Assembly: GCA_020746105.1 (NCBI GenBank)
Contig: CM036617.1
Span: forward strand, 140,085,845-140,149,844
Direction of reading: 5' to 3'
DNA: 64,000 bases
Source of the DNA: Trogon surrucura
Taxonomy: Eukaryota > Chordata > Aves > Trogoniformes > Trogonidae
The position numbers and the translations under genes were made by a program. The notes under the pieces were generated by a model. The model ran no database searches and was not told the DNA's origin. It was given only the letters and a program-made list of their open reading frames with translations. The stretch's first letter is position 1. Every line of letters starts with the position of its first letter. Below are positions 49,753-62,174 of this stretch, one piece after another.

Positions 49753-50260
49753 GGCCTGTAGTGCTAGAACTGTGTCCAGCTCTGAACAACTCAGGACAAG
49801 AAGGACATGGAGCTGTTGGAGCGAGTCCAGAGGAGGGCCACAGAATTGATCAGAGATCTGGAGCACCTCTCCTATGGAGAAAGGCTGAGGGAGTTGGGGC
49901 TGTTCGGCCTGGAGAAGAGAAGGCTCTGGGGAGGCCTTAGAGTGGCCTCTCAGTACTTAAAGTGGGCCTATAAGAAAGATGGGGACAATCTTTTCAGCAA
50001 GACCTGTTGTGATAGAACAAGGGACAGTGGTTTTAAACTGAAAAAGGGTAGATTTAGACTAGATGTAAGGAAGAAATTTTTTCCAGTAAGGGTGGTGAAA
50101 CACTGGAACAGGTTGCCTAGAGAGGTGGTAGAAGCCCCATCTCTTCAAGATCAGGTTGGATAAAGCTCTGAGCAACCTGATCTAGTTAAAGATGTTCCTG
50201 CTCACTGGGTTGGACTAGATGACCGCTTCCAACCCAAAGCATTCTATAATTCTATGGAAG
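49753..50260 (+). mobile_element. CR1 LINE, ORF2 C-terminus plus 3' UTR, plus strand
   Basis: About 500 bases. Landmarks in order are gtgctagaactgtgtccagc, gagcgagtccagaggagggc, ttcggcctggagaagagaag, gtaaggaagaaattttttcc and ctagatgaccgcttccaacc, ending in attctataattctatgg. A continuous frame from 49807 to about 50150 keeps the C-terminal ORF2 motif [14 protein letters not shown] and [20 protein letters not shown]. It is truncated upstream of the reverse-transcriptase domain. Its tail and frame are well preserved, so it is one of the younger CR1 copies in the window. Confidence 0.93.
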
Positions 50261-52931
50261 ATATGGTAGTTGTACACAGAAGGGCTATGGCCTTACTATC
50301 CTATTTCTCTCTAGAATAGCTAGCAGAAATTCAGCCTTAAAAATAATTAACCAGTTGGAGAAATATTTCTTCTGGAACGTGACAACTCAACAGAAAAATA
50401 AAAGCAATTTCTTGAAAGGCTCGACTTTGGTGCTGTTCTTTCAGAAATCATGAATTTCTTCCAGGAAGCCAGCTGCGCGTCTCTGAGCTGTGGACCCTCA
50501 GGCTCTGCCAGCCCCCGCAGTGCTCTGGAGCAGGGAAATGAGCATCGCTGCTTCCCATCCATGGTGTCTTTTGAGATGGTGTCACCTTTCCGCACGCACT
50601 GTTGCCAATTATTGCCAGAGGTAAGGAGGGAATTCTGCTGGAGCCAAGGGAGATGGCACACATAGCTGACTGATCATTAAAGCTGAGGTGGTTTGGTTTT
50701 TTTTGTGGCCTTGATTTCTCAATGGTGCAATCATCATGCAGTAAATGCTTTCCTGACTGGCAGCTTGTCTGTAGTCCCCAGAGCACGAGCTTGTCACTCA
50801 CGGGGTTGGGGCTTGAGCCTGTAGTTGGGAGCGGCTGGGTCTGGTGCCTGACCCAAATGCTGGGGAGGCAAAACTGCAGACTGGAAGGAAATGCAGTTCT
50901 CTGAAACACAGCCCAGTCTGCTACCTGCTTTGTGTTCTTGGATCCTCAAAACATTACTCATTTAAGCTAGTGCTGGCCCAGACACTAATGCCAACTTCCT
51001 CAAGCCTAACACAAAATCAGGATTTCTCTCTTTTGCGCCTTTTTTCTTTATTATATGGATTGCATTCCTCAGTACTGAATTGTACTCTCAAATTATTTCT
51101 GCACTTCAACCTTTAATTGCCCACAAAAGCAGTTTACAGCCTCTTACTCTTCTACCATGAAAATTATCCTCTTAATTAATGGGGCAGTAAAAAGCAACTG
51201 TAAAACACCCCAAACTGCATCATCCTTAGTGTCTGAACTGGATTTCTGCAGCAGTCGTGCAAGAGTCTTTAGATGGGCAGATTTTTGTCATTTCACCCAA
51301 GAATTACTGGACCCAAAGCTCCCAAAATAGTGAGGGCTATATCAAGGTACTTAGTTTTTGCTTTCAAAAGCTTCCAAAGAAACGTGTTCTCTTGCCAATG
51401 TTGCCTTTTTATTTCGTATGTATCTCCCACCCTTTCAAACCTGCATCCTCTGCCTCTTGCCATTTATACTCTTCTTCATCTGAAGTGTGCCAGCAGCCAG
51501 CATTAGTTGGGGAGATGGTGTTCATGCTCACGCATGTACACCCCACTGTGTTTTTGTGGGGATAGAAATGGTCTGAGGCTCTCGTGGTTCTTCTGCAGCT
51601 GGATAAGCTGAACTGAACCATAAGAGGTTTGGTTCTGCAGGGAAGTCTCAGATTACAGTGTTTGAGTGAGTGAAATTGCTGGAATCATGTTTGCCCCATC
51701 TCTGAAGCAGAAGGATGGTTATACTTCTGATAGCTAGATTGAGCTTTTCTATTTAATAAACCAACACTTGTTGTGATGAAGGGAAGCAGAAGTTAGGAAG
51801 ATCTTTTCGGTATTTCCCACTACTCCCAGCCTTCCTCATTAGCATCTGTCTTCTGAAAAACCTACTCTACTGCTGCATATATGAAGTGCAACTACAGCTG
51901 ATGTCCAGTAAAACTAATACTGTGTTTAATAACCATGCCCAGAATAGAAACAGCTTCTCATCAGGCTGCATAGCTCTCCACTCTGAACATGAGCAGAGCT
52001 GAGCAAGGCATGGGCCGGTGTCAGTATCTGCCTTGTTCCATGTTGGGGGTTGTAGAGGGCACTTACTTCCTTCCTCCCTTTCCCTCTCAGTGCAGAAGCT
52101 CCCTCATGCTCACTCGGGTACCGAACAGAAGCATCCACTAGCCCCAAAATGTTATTATGTTAATCCCATCTGCTTGGAGTACTTAATGCTGCTGCAAAAC
52201 AACTACACAAGCAAAGTGTTAAACTAGCACAAACCACTTTTGCAGAAGGGTTAGCATTCTATTCCCATTCCCACATCCTGTTCTGTTCTGTTCTGTTCTT
52301 TTTTTTCTTCTCTTTGGTTTGTGGCTGATCTCCCAAGCGATACTCCAGCAAAAGCCTTCCAGAGTGCACACTGCCAACCTTGATGGGTGAGTGGCCACAG
52401 CACAAGGACGAAACAAATCTATTCCATTACAAAATATTGTTAAAATTCAGTAAGATAATATCACTGTCTTTTGCACTGAAAGAGCTTTTACAAAATAATA
52501 CAAATGAGAGGATGAAAATAATGAGAGGCTTTGTAGATCTCTCTCACAAGCCCTGACACCTGGCATGCTCCTGCCGGAAAGGCAATAAACACCCCATTCT
52601 CTGCATGTCACAGTATCACAACTTCTCCATATAATTACCACTTGAAAGTTAATAGGACTCTGCTCCCAGCGTGATGGCTGTATTTTCTGTAGCCTCTGCA
52701 TGTCCTGTATCCACAGCCATCACTGGGGACCTGCAGGACAAGTTGTTTGAGGCTGCCTCAGAAATCAAGTGATTTCCCTGCAGGAAATGCCATTGCACCA
52801 AGGCACTGAGGATGATGCATAGTTAAGAGATGGAGAGGTTGTTCCTCCTGCTCTCGAGAGTTGTGATGGACAACACCAGTGAAGAGCAGGAAAGGATGGG
52901 GCAGATAAGGAAACCAAAGCTACCTAGTTAA
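50261..52931 (+). other. Intergenic or intronic sequence, no gene recognised
   Basis: Moderate GC, with a (TTCTG)n run at 52277-52298 next to a T-run. AATAAA at 50397-50402. Overlapping frames at 50448-50909 on both strands carry no recognised domain. Confidence 0.55.
52277..52309 (+). repeat. Microsatellite (TTCTG)n followed by a T-run
   Basis: Three perfect TTCTG units plus partial ones, then eight T residues. Confidence 0.8.
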
Positions 52932-53520
52932 CATAGAATCATAGAATTACAGAATTATTTAGTTTGGAAAACCATTAACCTAGCACTGCCAAGTCCACCA
53001 CTAAGCCATGTCCCTAAGCACCGCATCTACACATCTTTTAAATACCTCCAGAGAAGGTGACTCCACCACTTCCCTGGGCAGCCTGTTAAATGCTGACAAC
53101 CCTTTTGGTGAAGAAATTTTTCCTAATATCCAAACTAAACCGCCCCTGGTGCGACTTGATGCTGATTCCTCTGGTCTCATCTCTTGTTATTTGGGAGAAG
53201 AGATCAAACCCCACACAGACACACCTTATTAAAACCTTTCAAGTAGTTGTAGAAAGTGAGAAGATCTCCCCTCAGCCTCCTATTTTCAGACTAAACAACC
53301 TCAGTTTCCTCAGCTGCTCCTCACAAGACTTGTCCTCCAGACACTTCACCAGTTTCGTTGCCCTTTTCTGGACATCCTTCAGCACCTCACTGTCTTTCTT
53401 GGAGTGAGAGGCCCAAAACTGAACACTGGATTCAACATGTGGCCTCACCAGTGCCAAGCAGAGCAGGACAATCACTTCCCTGGTCCTGCTGTCCTTCTGG
53501 TACAGGCCAGGGGGATGAAC
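52932..53520 (-). mobile_element. CR1 LINE, 3' part, minus strand
   Basis: The inverted tail catagaatcatagaattaca opens the element. It is followed by ttttaaatacctccagagaa, gactccaccacttccctggg, aagaaatttttcctaatatc, ctaaacaacctcagtttcct and ggcccaaaactgaacactgg. At about 590 bases it is the longest CR1 copy of the window, reaching further 5' into ORF2 than the others. Two short frames on the minus strand show it is interrupted and non-coding. The copy at 57264 shares the phrase aatatccaaactaaac or its variant and is probably the same subfamily. Confidence 0.92.
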
Positions 53521-56149
53521 CCCTCAAGCTCCTGAAACTCAGCCCAGCACCTCTTCACTGCTATGTGTACATAACCACAGGCACTGGAACCTTTTTATTT
53601 TTTTTCTAAACAACTAATGTTTTGGTTGATAGGTACAGTGAAAACAAAATAAAGTGGTACACACTACCCAAGGCAGATTAGAGTAGGCCAGATATCAGAC
53701 TCTTAATGACCATTTAAGCCAGCATTATCAGGACTGCTGGGAGAAGGCGTTTTAGCCTAATAATTGTTTTGAACGCTCTTGTGAGTCCGACTGAATTTAA
53801 CAAAACGTAGTAAATTTGTACATGAGAAATTCCACCTGGAAAGTGATCACAGCAGTCATCAAATGGAGGTTGAGGCACTAACACTGATGTGTGGTACCAC
53901 AAATGCTGTACCACAGGCATGGATTGCTTCGGTGGGGATCTTTGGGTGCTGGTGCCTAGTAAATCAGCTGTGGCTGGTGCCTTTCACACTCTGCTTATGC
54001 TCCATGATCGTGGTGGGTTGGGTTGGGGAGGTTTTAGACTAAACATGATCTGGACAGAAAGCATTTCAAAAGTAATACAATAAATAAAGTAATGTTTAAA
54101 CATGATCATCAGTGTGAGTATCCGTATCGGTGTAAGAGTCCATTTGCCACAGCAGGCAGCCAAAGCTGCCCTGCTGGAGTTGACTGTCACCAAATCTGAG
54201 AACTGACTGTGTGAAGTATGAGTGAGTTGACACTGGTTTTGGTATGTCAAGCTCTTCGTACACCCATCTTGCATCACACCTTTTTTGATCTTTCCATTAG
54301 GGTGTCCCAAAGCTGAACAGCAGAAGAAAAGACACCATTAAGCTAACAATGTGTATCAGAACATGTACCATACACTTTTATATACTCGGCACGTCTGTCT
54401 TGGGCACGTCCCTTCTGACTTTGCACACCTGAGTGTAGCCAAGTGCAAATCAACCGTTGATTTGATTGTCATGAGCAAGTAATCAGCTCCTCAGAGGGAG
54501 TAGGGACAGGTGTTCAGAGCCACTTTCAGTTGCCCTTCATGCCAGCAAACTTCTCCATCTATCTGTAAGAGGCTTGTGGTTCCCTGCTCTGCCTCTTGCC
54601 AGCGAAAGCCCCAAAACTGGCCATGAGCTGTGCTTGCTGCTCACAGCCCCTAGTCTAAGGAAGAGAAGACAAGATGGGAAAGAGAAAGCACCTGGACACG
54701 TTTCTGGTGAGTACCTGCTAAATGCTGTGAGTGGGAAACAGTAACTGTTTTATGGTGATTGCTTCAGTGTCTGCACCTGTGCTGTGCCAGATTTGGTCCC
54801 TTGTACACTAGTGCATCTTGCTTCTTGCCTTCATCACGAGTATCCAGTCAACCTTCTCCTCATGAAGCCATCCTCAGCCTTTAAACCAGGCACTTTGGGC
54901 CTAATGCTGCTTGCTCCATCCTTTGTCCATGGGGAGCAAGGCTGGCTGATAAAGTAATATCAGCACACCGGGAAATTTTTCACTCCTGCATCTTCCCTAG
55001 CCCAGGACTTTGACAATGATTTTATTTGCCAAAGACTTCCTCCTTTACGTTGTATAGAGAGAAATTAAAAAGCAACTGGAAATACCCAGAATTCATGTAG
55101 TGAAGAGAGTCAAATTAATTATTTAAAAATATTTGAATTCCCTTTGTGGCTGTGGTGTTTTTTTTGTTTGTGGTTGGTTTTTTTTTTCCCCTGGCTGCAC
55201 TATCAAAAATGAGCTATCAGAGAAAACCATCATTAGGTTTTAATTCACAATGACTTCAGAAGAGCATCTCTGGTGCAGCGGCTGATGGCTGCCCAACAGC
55301 CTTCTCATCTTCGCTGGCTGCCGATGGGCACGGCATTGGTGCCTCAGCCTGGTGGTGCCCATGCTCGACAGCTCCTGGCACCTGGGGCTGTGGCACTGCC
55401 TGCTCACCATCACTGCTCCCCGCAGCCCCGGGGGTTTGGGGCTCTAATGTGCTCAAGAGCTGAGGCAGTAGTGCCTTGGGGAAGGACTGCAGCAAAACAG
55501 TGAGATATTTTCTCTGTGTGTTATTTCAGGGAAGGGGGAGGCTGTGATGGGAGGGCCCCCAGTACCTCCGTCTTCTCCAGAATCCCTGAAGCCTGACTGG
55601 AATAAGGTCCTTCTACCAGCCCAGTCTTGTGTACAGCCACTGCAGACAGCAGAATGGTGTCAGCAGCCAAAAGGCACACCTCCAACCAGGAGCACCTGAA
55701 CTGGACACCTAGAATTTAATATTTATTATATAGGAGCAACTGAGACGCAAGGCGGCACCTATGAGATGAGGCACGCAGCCCCGCACACACTGCTGAAGTG
55801 CTTAATTTCTCCCTGGGCCTGGAAGCGGGTGAGGGACAAACATTGGAGCAAAGCTTTAGGGACACACTGAAAATCCTGGCAAAAATCCTCGTGTGCCACA
55901 GCCGTAGTGCCTGGCCAGATGCCCTGGCGTGAATGGGTGTTTCTCAGGCTGAAATGTCTGGTGTTAGTAGAGGGTGGATTTGGTACTACACTGAGAGAGT
56001 CAATACTGCAGGGTCAATCCTATCTCTGCCAGCATCAGTCCAAGGATGGCTCTGGGGAGTGCCTGCACCCCTGGTCCCTGCTGACCACATCACATTGCAG
56101 ACACCAAAGGAAACCAGGATTTAAATCCTGATAGATATGTGGCATTCTT
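53521..56149 (+). other. Unannotated sequence with a short GC-rich patch
   Basis: Mixed composition. T-rich runs lie at 53587-53605 and 55157-55190. A GC-rich patch at 55256-55503 is open in both directions (about 76-79 codons), with no domain recognised. No mobile element is certain. Confidence 0.5.
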
Positions 56150-56345
56150 CATGGCTCAGTTCTATGCTATTTAACATCTTTATTGCCAAGATGGACAGTG
56201 GAATCAAGTGCACCCTCAGTAAGTTTGCTGATGACACCGAGCTGTGTGGTGCAGTCAACACACTGGAGGGAAGGGATGTCAGCCAGAGGGACCTTGACAG
56301 GCTTTAGAAGTGGGTCTGTGCAAACCTCATGAAGTGAGTTTTTTG
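56150..56345 (+). mobile_element. CR1 LINE fragment from the reverse-transcriptase region, plus strand
   Basis: Translation of ttcaatgctatttaacatct-like sequence onward gives LFNIFIAKMDSGIKCTLSKF followed by ADDTELCGAV. The F-A-D-D motif corresponds to the Y/F-x-D-D catalytic box of CR1 reverse transcriptase. A TAG (in gacaggctttagaag) breaks the frame about 30 codons later. This is the only piece in the window from the core of ORF2; the rest of that insertion is absent, so it is either truncated at both ends or its 3' part was lost. Confidence 0.88.
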
Positions 56346-57263
56346 ACTGAGAAAAGCAATTTGATGACCAGTGGAGTAAAACATAAAACTAGGCAAACCA
56401 CCTCACTTGAAAGCCCAGCAATCCCTAACTTCATCTGAAGAAAAAGGGGACTAACACAGGCTGAATGTCACAGGAGTGGGTGCCCAGCCCATGAAACAGC
56501 GGAGTTGGAGGCACATTTTATTTATAAGCCTTATGAACCTTCTCCAGCCTAATATACGGTCCAAAATGGAGGGCTTGTGCTAGCATTTTACCATAAAAAT
56601 AAACATTTATATTACTTGGTAACACTTCATCTTACCAGTACATGGAGGCTTGATGGAATTTGTAGGGGGATTTATTTATATTTACAATTGTACAGCATTG
56701 AATTGATGCTGGAAAGCCCTACCCAGCTCTGTGGTTCTTTTAAATTTCAGCATGTGCTTTCACCACAGCAAAACACTGTTGCTTTTACACCATAGGTCTC
56801 TGACTTTGCAGGGAAATCTGTGGAGTAAATGCAAAGCGGGAACCGCTGAGTTGAGACCCCTGGAGGCAGTGACATCTGCCTGTCTTTGATAAGAATTTCT
56901 AAGAGTGAGAGTAAAGTACTTAGAGTGAAATTAAAAGCTTTGATCTGGTTTTTTGTTTCATTATTATTTCATGTCTGAGGCCTTTATATGTGCCTTTCAG
57001 TTCCGATTAGGCTGCGATGTTTGGTTACTGCTCTACTGCTCCACGGGCAGGGCAGGAGCTGGTGGCCAAATGGCTTGGGAGGGCACTGCTGGGACTCGCC
57101 TGCTGGCTCCAGTCTGAGCTGGGTTAAATGAGACACCTCACAGACACACACCCAGAGCAGCACTGCCTCAAAAAAAAAGTGCCCCTCTGTCCTCAGTATG
57201 TTGGGTAACTCTTTGCAAGGCAGTCCCATAGCATCCCCAAGTGCTCAGGGTGCAGGACAGAGG
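56346..57263 (+). other. Unannotated sequence between CR1 copies
   Basis: About 900 bases of mixed composition, with an A-run near 57171. No gene recognised. Confidence 0.55.
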
Positions 57264-57662
57264 CAATGATAGAATGACAGTATCATTTAGATTGGAAAAG
57301 AGACTTACGATCATTGAGGCCAACCATAAAACTGCCAAGTCTGTCACTAAAACGTGTCCGTAAGCACCATAGAGAAGGTGTACTTCTTTTAAATACCTCC
57401 AGAGATGGTAACTCAACCTCTTCCCTGGGCAGTCAACTCTTTTGGTGAAGAATATTTCCTAATATCCAATCTAAACCTGCCCTGGCACAACTTGAGGCCA
57501 ATTCCTCTTGTCTTATCTCTTGTTACTTGAGAGAAGAGATTGATCCTCCACATTGCTACAATCTCCTTTCAAGTAGCTGTAGAGAGCGATAATGTCTCTG
57601 CTGAGCCTCCTGTTCTTCAGACTAAACAACCCCAGTTCTCTCAGCTGCTCCTCATAAGAGCG
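57264..57662 (-). mobile_element. CR1 LINE, 3' part, minus strand
   Basis: It opens with the inverted tail gatagaatgacagtatcatt and continues with taaatacctccagagatggt, ggtgaagaatatttcctaat, gagcctcctgttcttcagac and agctgctcctcataagagcg. It has several small deletions relative to the copy at 52932, for example in the stretch ctgggcagtcaactcttttggtg where other copies have an extra dozen bases. It is decayed and non-coding. Confidence 0.92.
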
Positions 57663-58260
57663 CCTTTATGGGTGAAACCACAAAACCCTTGTGTAATGCT
57701 TGAGTATGGAAAAGAACTGCGGACAAGAACTTTGGTGTTCCTGCCTCCTGGCCTGTAACTGTTTCAGGAGGGGGATGAGGAGAAGCAGGCTGTGTGATGG
57801 TTGAGGTGTTGGGGAGCGATGCTTTGGCAGTTCCCCTGCAAATCCTTGTCATGCTTGAGTAGCTGGGCTGTTAGTCATGGTTCCCCATCACTTGCAAGGG
57901 CATTTCCAAAGACTTAGGGCAAGAGCCAGAAAGGTCTCTAAACGAGGAAAAGGGACTTGATGGAGGGTGGCAGGGTAGGGAAATTTGGTTTTTGGGAGGT
58001 GAAGGTAATGCTGCTTTACCAAATCTCTCACCAGGTTTGTTTTATGCACTTGGGTTGGGCTGCCACAGTCAGTAGCTCTAAGGCTGAGGTGGGGATGGCT
58101 CGAGTGTGACACAGAGGAGAAGAGATGCCACGTGCCAGGTCCTTCCCTTGTCTCTAGACTGGTGAGGAAGGATTGGCTTTGGGGAAATTTGGGCTTGTGG
58201 GAGCCTTGGATTTGTTTTTCCAGGTGGATTCTGTGGTTTGTAAAGGTGAGTTCAAGCTTC
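57663..58260 (+). other. Unannotated sequence leading into the GC-rich block
   Basis: Composition rises in GC towards 58260. The minus-strand frame at 57888-58373 has no recognised domain. Confidence 0.5.
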
Positions 58261-59130
58261 ACCCTTGCCTTACACCAGAGGCCTTGAGCAGAGGGTTCCA
58301 CTGTTGCGCCTCTGTTTTCGTGGCACTTCAGGGTGGATGCTGTCCGTGGGACGTCCCTCTCCTGGCCAGGCATGGCTGGAACTGTCCTGGGGGTTCAGGA
58401 AGCGTTTGGGGGGTCATGGTGGGAAGGGTGTGTTCTTTGGAGCGTGTCCTGGGGCCATGAAAGCAGAGGGTTCTGTGCCAGGAGAGGCTGTGGAGAAGGT
58501 GCTGGCTGGTGACATTTGGGTCCCATGCCCAGAGGGCCCGAAGCCATGCTGGTGGCCATGTCACGGCACTCATTTGTGTGGGGGGGCCCGTTGGCTCCTC
58601 GCAGCCTTTCCCAGGAGCCTTCGTTCCCCGGCGCAGCATCGCGGGGCTGGGGCGTTGCTGGGGCCTGGCCTGGCCGGTGCCCAGACTCCTGGAGCCGCTG
58701 TGAGAGGAGGCGTGAGAGGCGGCTCTCCAGAACCCCGACCCAGGAGCTGGAGGAGCTCTTCCATGCCTTCCACGTGTCCTGTGGCATCACCAGTGTGGCA
58801 CCTGCACCTCTGCAGCCTTGCTGCGTGGGGAAGGGCAGAGGAACAGCCACCCCAAGCGAGCCCAATTCCAGCTCCCCACCAGGGACTGGCAGGAGGAGCG
58901 TGGCGGCTGCCGCTGAGCTCTTGGCCTCAGAGGGTCTGTTGACCACTCCCCGGGTGCCTTGATGGAGCACGGGCAGGTTGGCAAGGATGGCCGGGCACCC
59001 CTCAGGCCGAGGTGGAGGAGGCTTCTCGCTTGTGTGCATGGACGGGACAAGCCCCGTAGAGCAAAGACGGATCCCCCGGAGCAGATGGATCCCCCGGAGC
59101 AGGCAGATCTCCCATCGGAGGAAATGCTGT
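58261..59130. other. GC-rich, CpG-bearing block, function unknown
   Basis: Strongly GC-rich compared with the rest of the window, with a cluster of CpGs at about 58620-58760 and 59010-59100. Long frames are open on both strands (58265-58942 plus, 58395-59039 minus), as expected by chance in GC-rich DNA. The plus frame contains RRERRLSRTPTQELEELFHA, which I could not match to a family with confidence. An 18-base duplication (ggatcccccggagcagat) lies at 59069-59104. Candidates are a CpG-island promoter, part of an unrecognised GC-rich gene, or an old repeat. Confidence 0.4.
59069..59104 (+). repeat. 18-base tandem duplication in the GC-rich block
   Basis: ggatcccccggagcagat followed by a copy differing only at its last two bases; in the forward frame it repeats DPPEQM/A. 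Confidence 0.8.
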
Positions 59131-59620
59131 TTGCACAGGCTGTTAATTCTTACGTTGTTTTGACTCGTGTTTGTCTAGTTCTCTAATGTTCATAACTTCA
59201 CTTTTAAAAGGCCTGTTAGTACTGTCACGTTCAAAGCAAGAATTTTAAACCTCCCCTCTGTTGTGGTTTTTTGAAAGTAAATGCCAAGTCTACCTACCAC
59301 TTGCACGTCACTTTGTGTTTTGGTGATGAAACTAGATGATTGCCAGTCATACTCAGTTTCTGTTAGTGATGGGTGGGTATATGGGTGCAACCGTCAGAGA
59401 ATATCTGTTCAAACTGTTTCTGCTATCTAGAAAGCAGCCTATGCCTTTCAGTATTGGAAGCTGGAAGGAGCAAATGGGTAGAGTGTCATGTTTCCAATGG
59501 ATTAGTCCTCCAAGCCTGTAGCTGCTTAGTGTTGGATCGGGAAGAAACCAAGGTGTCCAAAGAAGAAACCTCGGAGCCATTTTTAAGATGGATTAGAGAC
59601 AAGGGAGTGCTGTAAGCTCT
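59131..59620 (+). other. Unannotated sequence before the LTR
   Basis: About 490 bases, AT-richer again. Nothing recognised. Confidence 0.55.
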
Positions 59621-60160
59621 CGTCCTGGTTTGAGAACACTAGGCTAAAAAATTTCTGGGGATTCTGGCACAGGTGGCAATCATGATGGGGGGGAGCAGCT
59701 GTGCCTATGGGGAGGCAAGGATGGGTCAGGTTACCCAAATGGACCAATCATGGTATTTCTTCCCATGTGCTCAGTATAAAAGGGCCTCTAAGGAAAGCCT
59801 CTAAGGATAGCCTCCTCTGCTGGGAGCTTTGATATTTGTTGTTTGTCATGTCTTGCTGTGCTGCTGGTGTTCCTGCCTACTGTTTTCACACTACAGAGGA
59901 GCACCGTTCCTTGGGACAGGTTTATCTTCCCTGTCTATGCAGATGGGAGAGGCACAGCCCCTTTTCTGTTTTTTTTGGACTGTCATCAGTCCTCTCAGCT
60001 CAGGTGCTCCCGTCTGCTGCTGAGTCCAGTCTGGGACTTTTTTTTTCCTGCTCAGGACCTTGTTGTCATCCAGAAGGCATGTGTCTTGTATTAACATATT
60101 CTCTTGTATCTTTGAGCATATTTGCATTTCCCTGAAGTTCAGTTTTCAAGAGTATCTTCC
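59621..60160 (+). mobile_element. Truncated LTR, same family as 32493-33228, plus strand
   Basis: It starts cgtcctggtttgagaacact, matching the minus-strand start of the element at 32493-33228 apart from the first base. TATAAAA lies at 59775-59781 and is followed, as in the other copy, by aggcctc. Shared blocks include gtgctgctggtgttcctgcc and aggagcaccgttccttggga-like sequence and a T-run before cctgctcagg. Similarity fades after about 60160, so the 3' end with the polyadenylation region is missing. Internal duplication of gcctctaagga lies at 59786-59808. No retroviral coding sequence follows. Confidence 0.82.
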
Positions 60161-62174
60161 TCTGCTTTTCCCTGGTTCTGCTTGCCAAATAGGGATATGC
60201 TTCCCAAACAGGACCTCTTTGCCTTTGCTTAGGCAGGAGAGGGGCACTGCCATGCACCTGAGCTGTGGGTGACAGTAAAAAAGCACAGTTTGCATCAGTG
60301 AAGCTGCAGGGAGCAGCCTGGACAGCTGCCAGCAGCCCTCATACCCCACCAGAACATTTGACAAGGCTGGTACACGTTGAGTATCTCCACTACCACCTTT
60401 CATTCCCCACCTAGCAGAACCCAGCAGGAATCCCACCTGGCTGAGTGGCTTTGAGCTGTTTGTGCAGAAAAGCTACTTTGGGAACACCAGCCAGGGAGGA
60501 CAGAGCTCAGAGACTGAAACACTCTTCTCCCTTCCTGTGAGGGGTCAAGCCCATTTCAGCCAAGAGTTCAAAGACAGGTATGACCATCTTGTGCTGCTCT
60601 CTGTGCATCTGTCTCTGTCCCTTCATCTATACAAAGCCGAGATGCAAAACATGCTTCACCTTGCAGTGCTGGACACTGCCTAGCCTGACAGGACAGGTCT
60701 GTGCATTGCTGCTTGTACACTTACTTATTGCTACACTCCAAATGCTGGTGGTCTTCAAAGGGCTCCTCATGCTCCAGGTTTGTAGATGGTGCCTTTTTTG
60801 CAGCTAGTTGTACAGTTTTTATTCTTAGCTACTCCAAAAATAAAACCAAAATACTTGGCTTGATGTGCCTCAGCTATTAAATGAGGGTTGAGAAAGGGAT
60901 CCTGAGCTATCAAATAGATATTCCCAAAGACCTGTCAGTCTATAGCATTTGAAATGCTGCATGGAGCAAAGGGACTGTTGATTACAAATTACAAACCTTC
61001 CCAGAGCCAGGTGGTTAGCATCCACAGAGCATCACAATTTTGTTCAATTCTCTGCTCATTCCTCTTGTTCCTGCCCTCACTTCCCGCCCCACCATGCTGG
61101 CACTTGCCAGTTTCTTTCCCTGGCTGCCATTTCTTGAAAGGAGACCTTCACCCCTGAGTTTACACCAAAACCTGGCTTAAAGATCAACATCCCTCTTCCT
61201 GGGTCTGAACCCAGAAACCCCTCATTCCCTGAGCCAAATTCAGGCTTTTTAATAAACAAGGGAGAGAGGGGAAGATGGAGAGAGACCGTGTTTGCTGGAA
61301 GCAACAGCCTTGTCATCCTGTAAATGCAACAATGCTAGACATGAGGGATTGATAAATTTTATTTTGCTTAAGGGCCAAATCCTGCTCTCGTTCACCCTCT
61401 TCCAACTAAATTGACTTGAGGAGTGGTGGGGAGAAGCTATGCACTGGAGGAGCATCTCCTTTACTTCAAATATGTACTATGTGACCATGACAGTGGCTAG
61501 TCGTGCTGTGCAAAAAAAAATTACATTGAATCAGCGTTGCTACCCGAGTCTTTTCTAGCTGTTTCAGCACTGTTCAGCATGAAGCCACTGGACAGCTAAT
61601 GTTGAATCAAATCCCAATCCAGGTGAATTCACCTGACCTGCGCTTGGCTGGTTGCGTCTCTCTCTCCTCCCCTAGATGTGGCTGGATGAGGCCCTTGTAG
61701 CCCCTCAGTAGAGGTAGAGGGAAAGGGCAACTGGGGCAGTGGTGCTCAGCACAGTCTCAGCTCTTCCCCAGCTGCTTGCAGACACTCAGAACTTGGATGT
61801 CAAAAAGTCGTAAATATATTGGAATCAGCCATTTCCATCAGGCTGGAGCTTCTCAGAGCTGAGCGGGGTTGGATGAATGAGCCTCGCTGCTGGGTACATC
61901 CATATCTGGGCAAACCATTCCCAAAGGTGATGGAGCTACTGCCACTTCTCTCAATGGCTGTGAGGAAGAAGGGAAACATCAGGCTTTCCTTTCCCCTCCT
62001 GGCTCAACACTTCTGCTGTAATGACAGACAAATTTTATTCTGTCAAAGCATGATGGGAGTGTCACTTCATAGGAAGAGAATGAGCTGGGCAAATAAGGGA
62101 AATAGGAACCTCCCAAGGTTAGCATTACACTGATGTCCTGGGTAGCATTCAAAGCCATGTGTGAGGTAGAGCTT

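Noticed and set aside
58265..58942. 225-codon plus-strand frame, including a stretch RTPTQELEELFHAF that loosely recalls the start of a paired-type homeodomain
   Set aside because: The GC-rich composition explains the length, the antisense frame is equally open, and the homeodomain similarity needs a two-residue gap and fails in helices 2 and 3.
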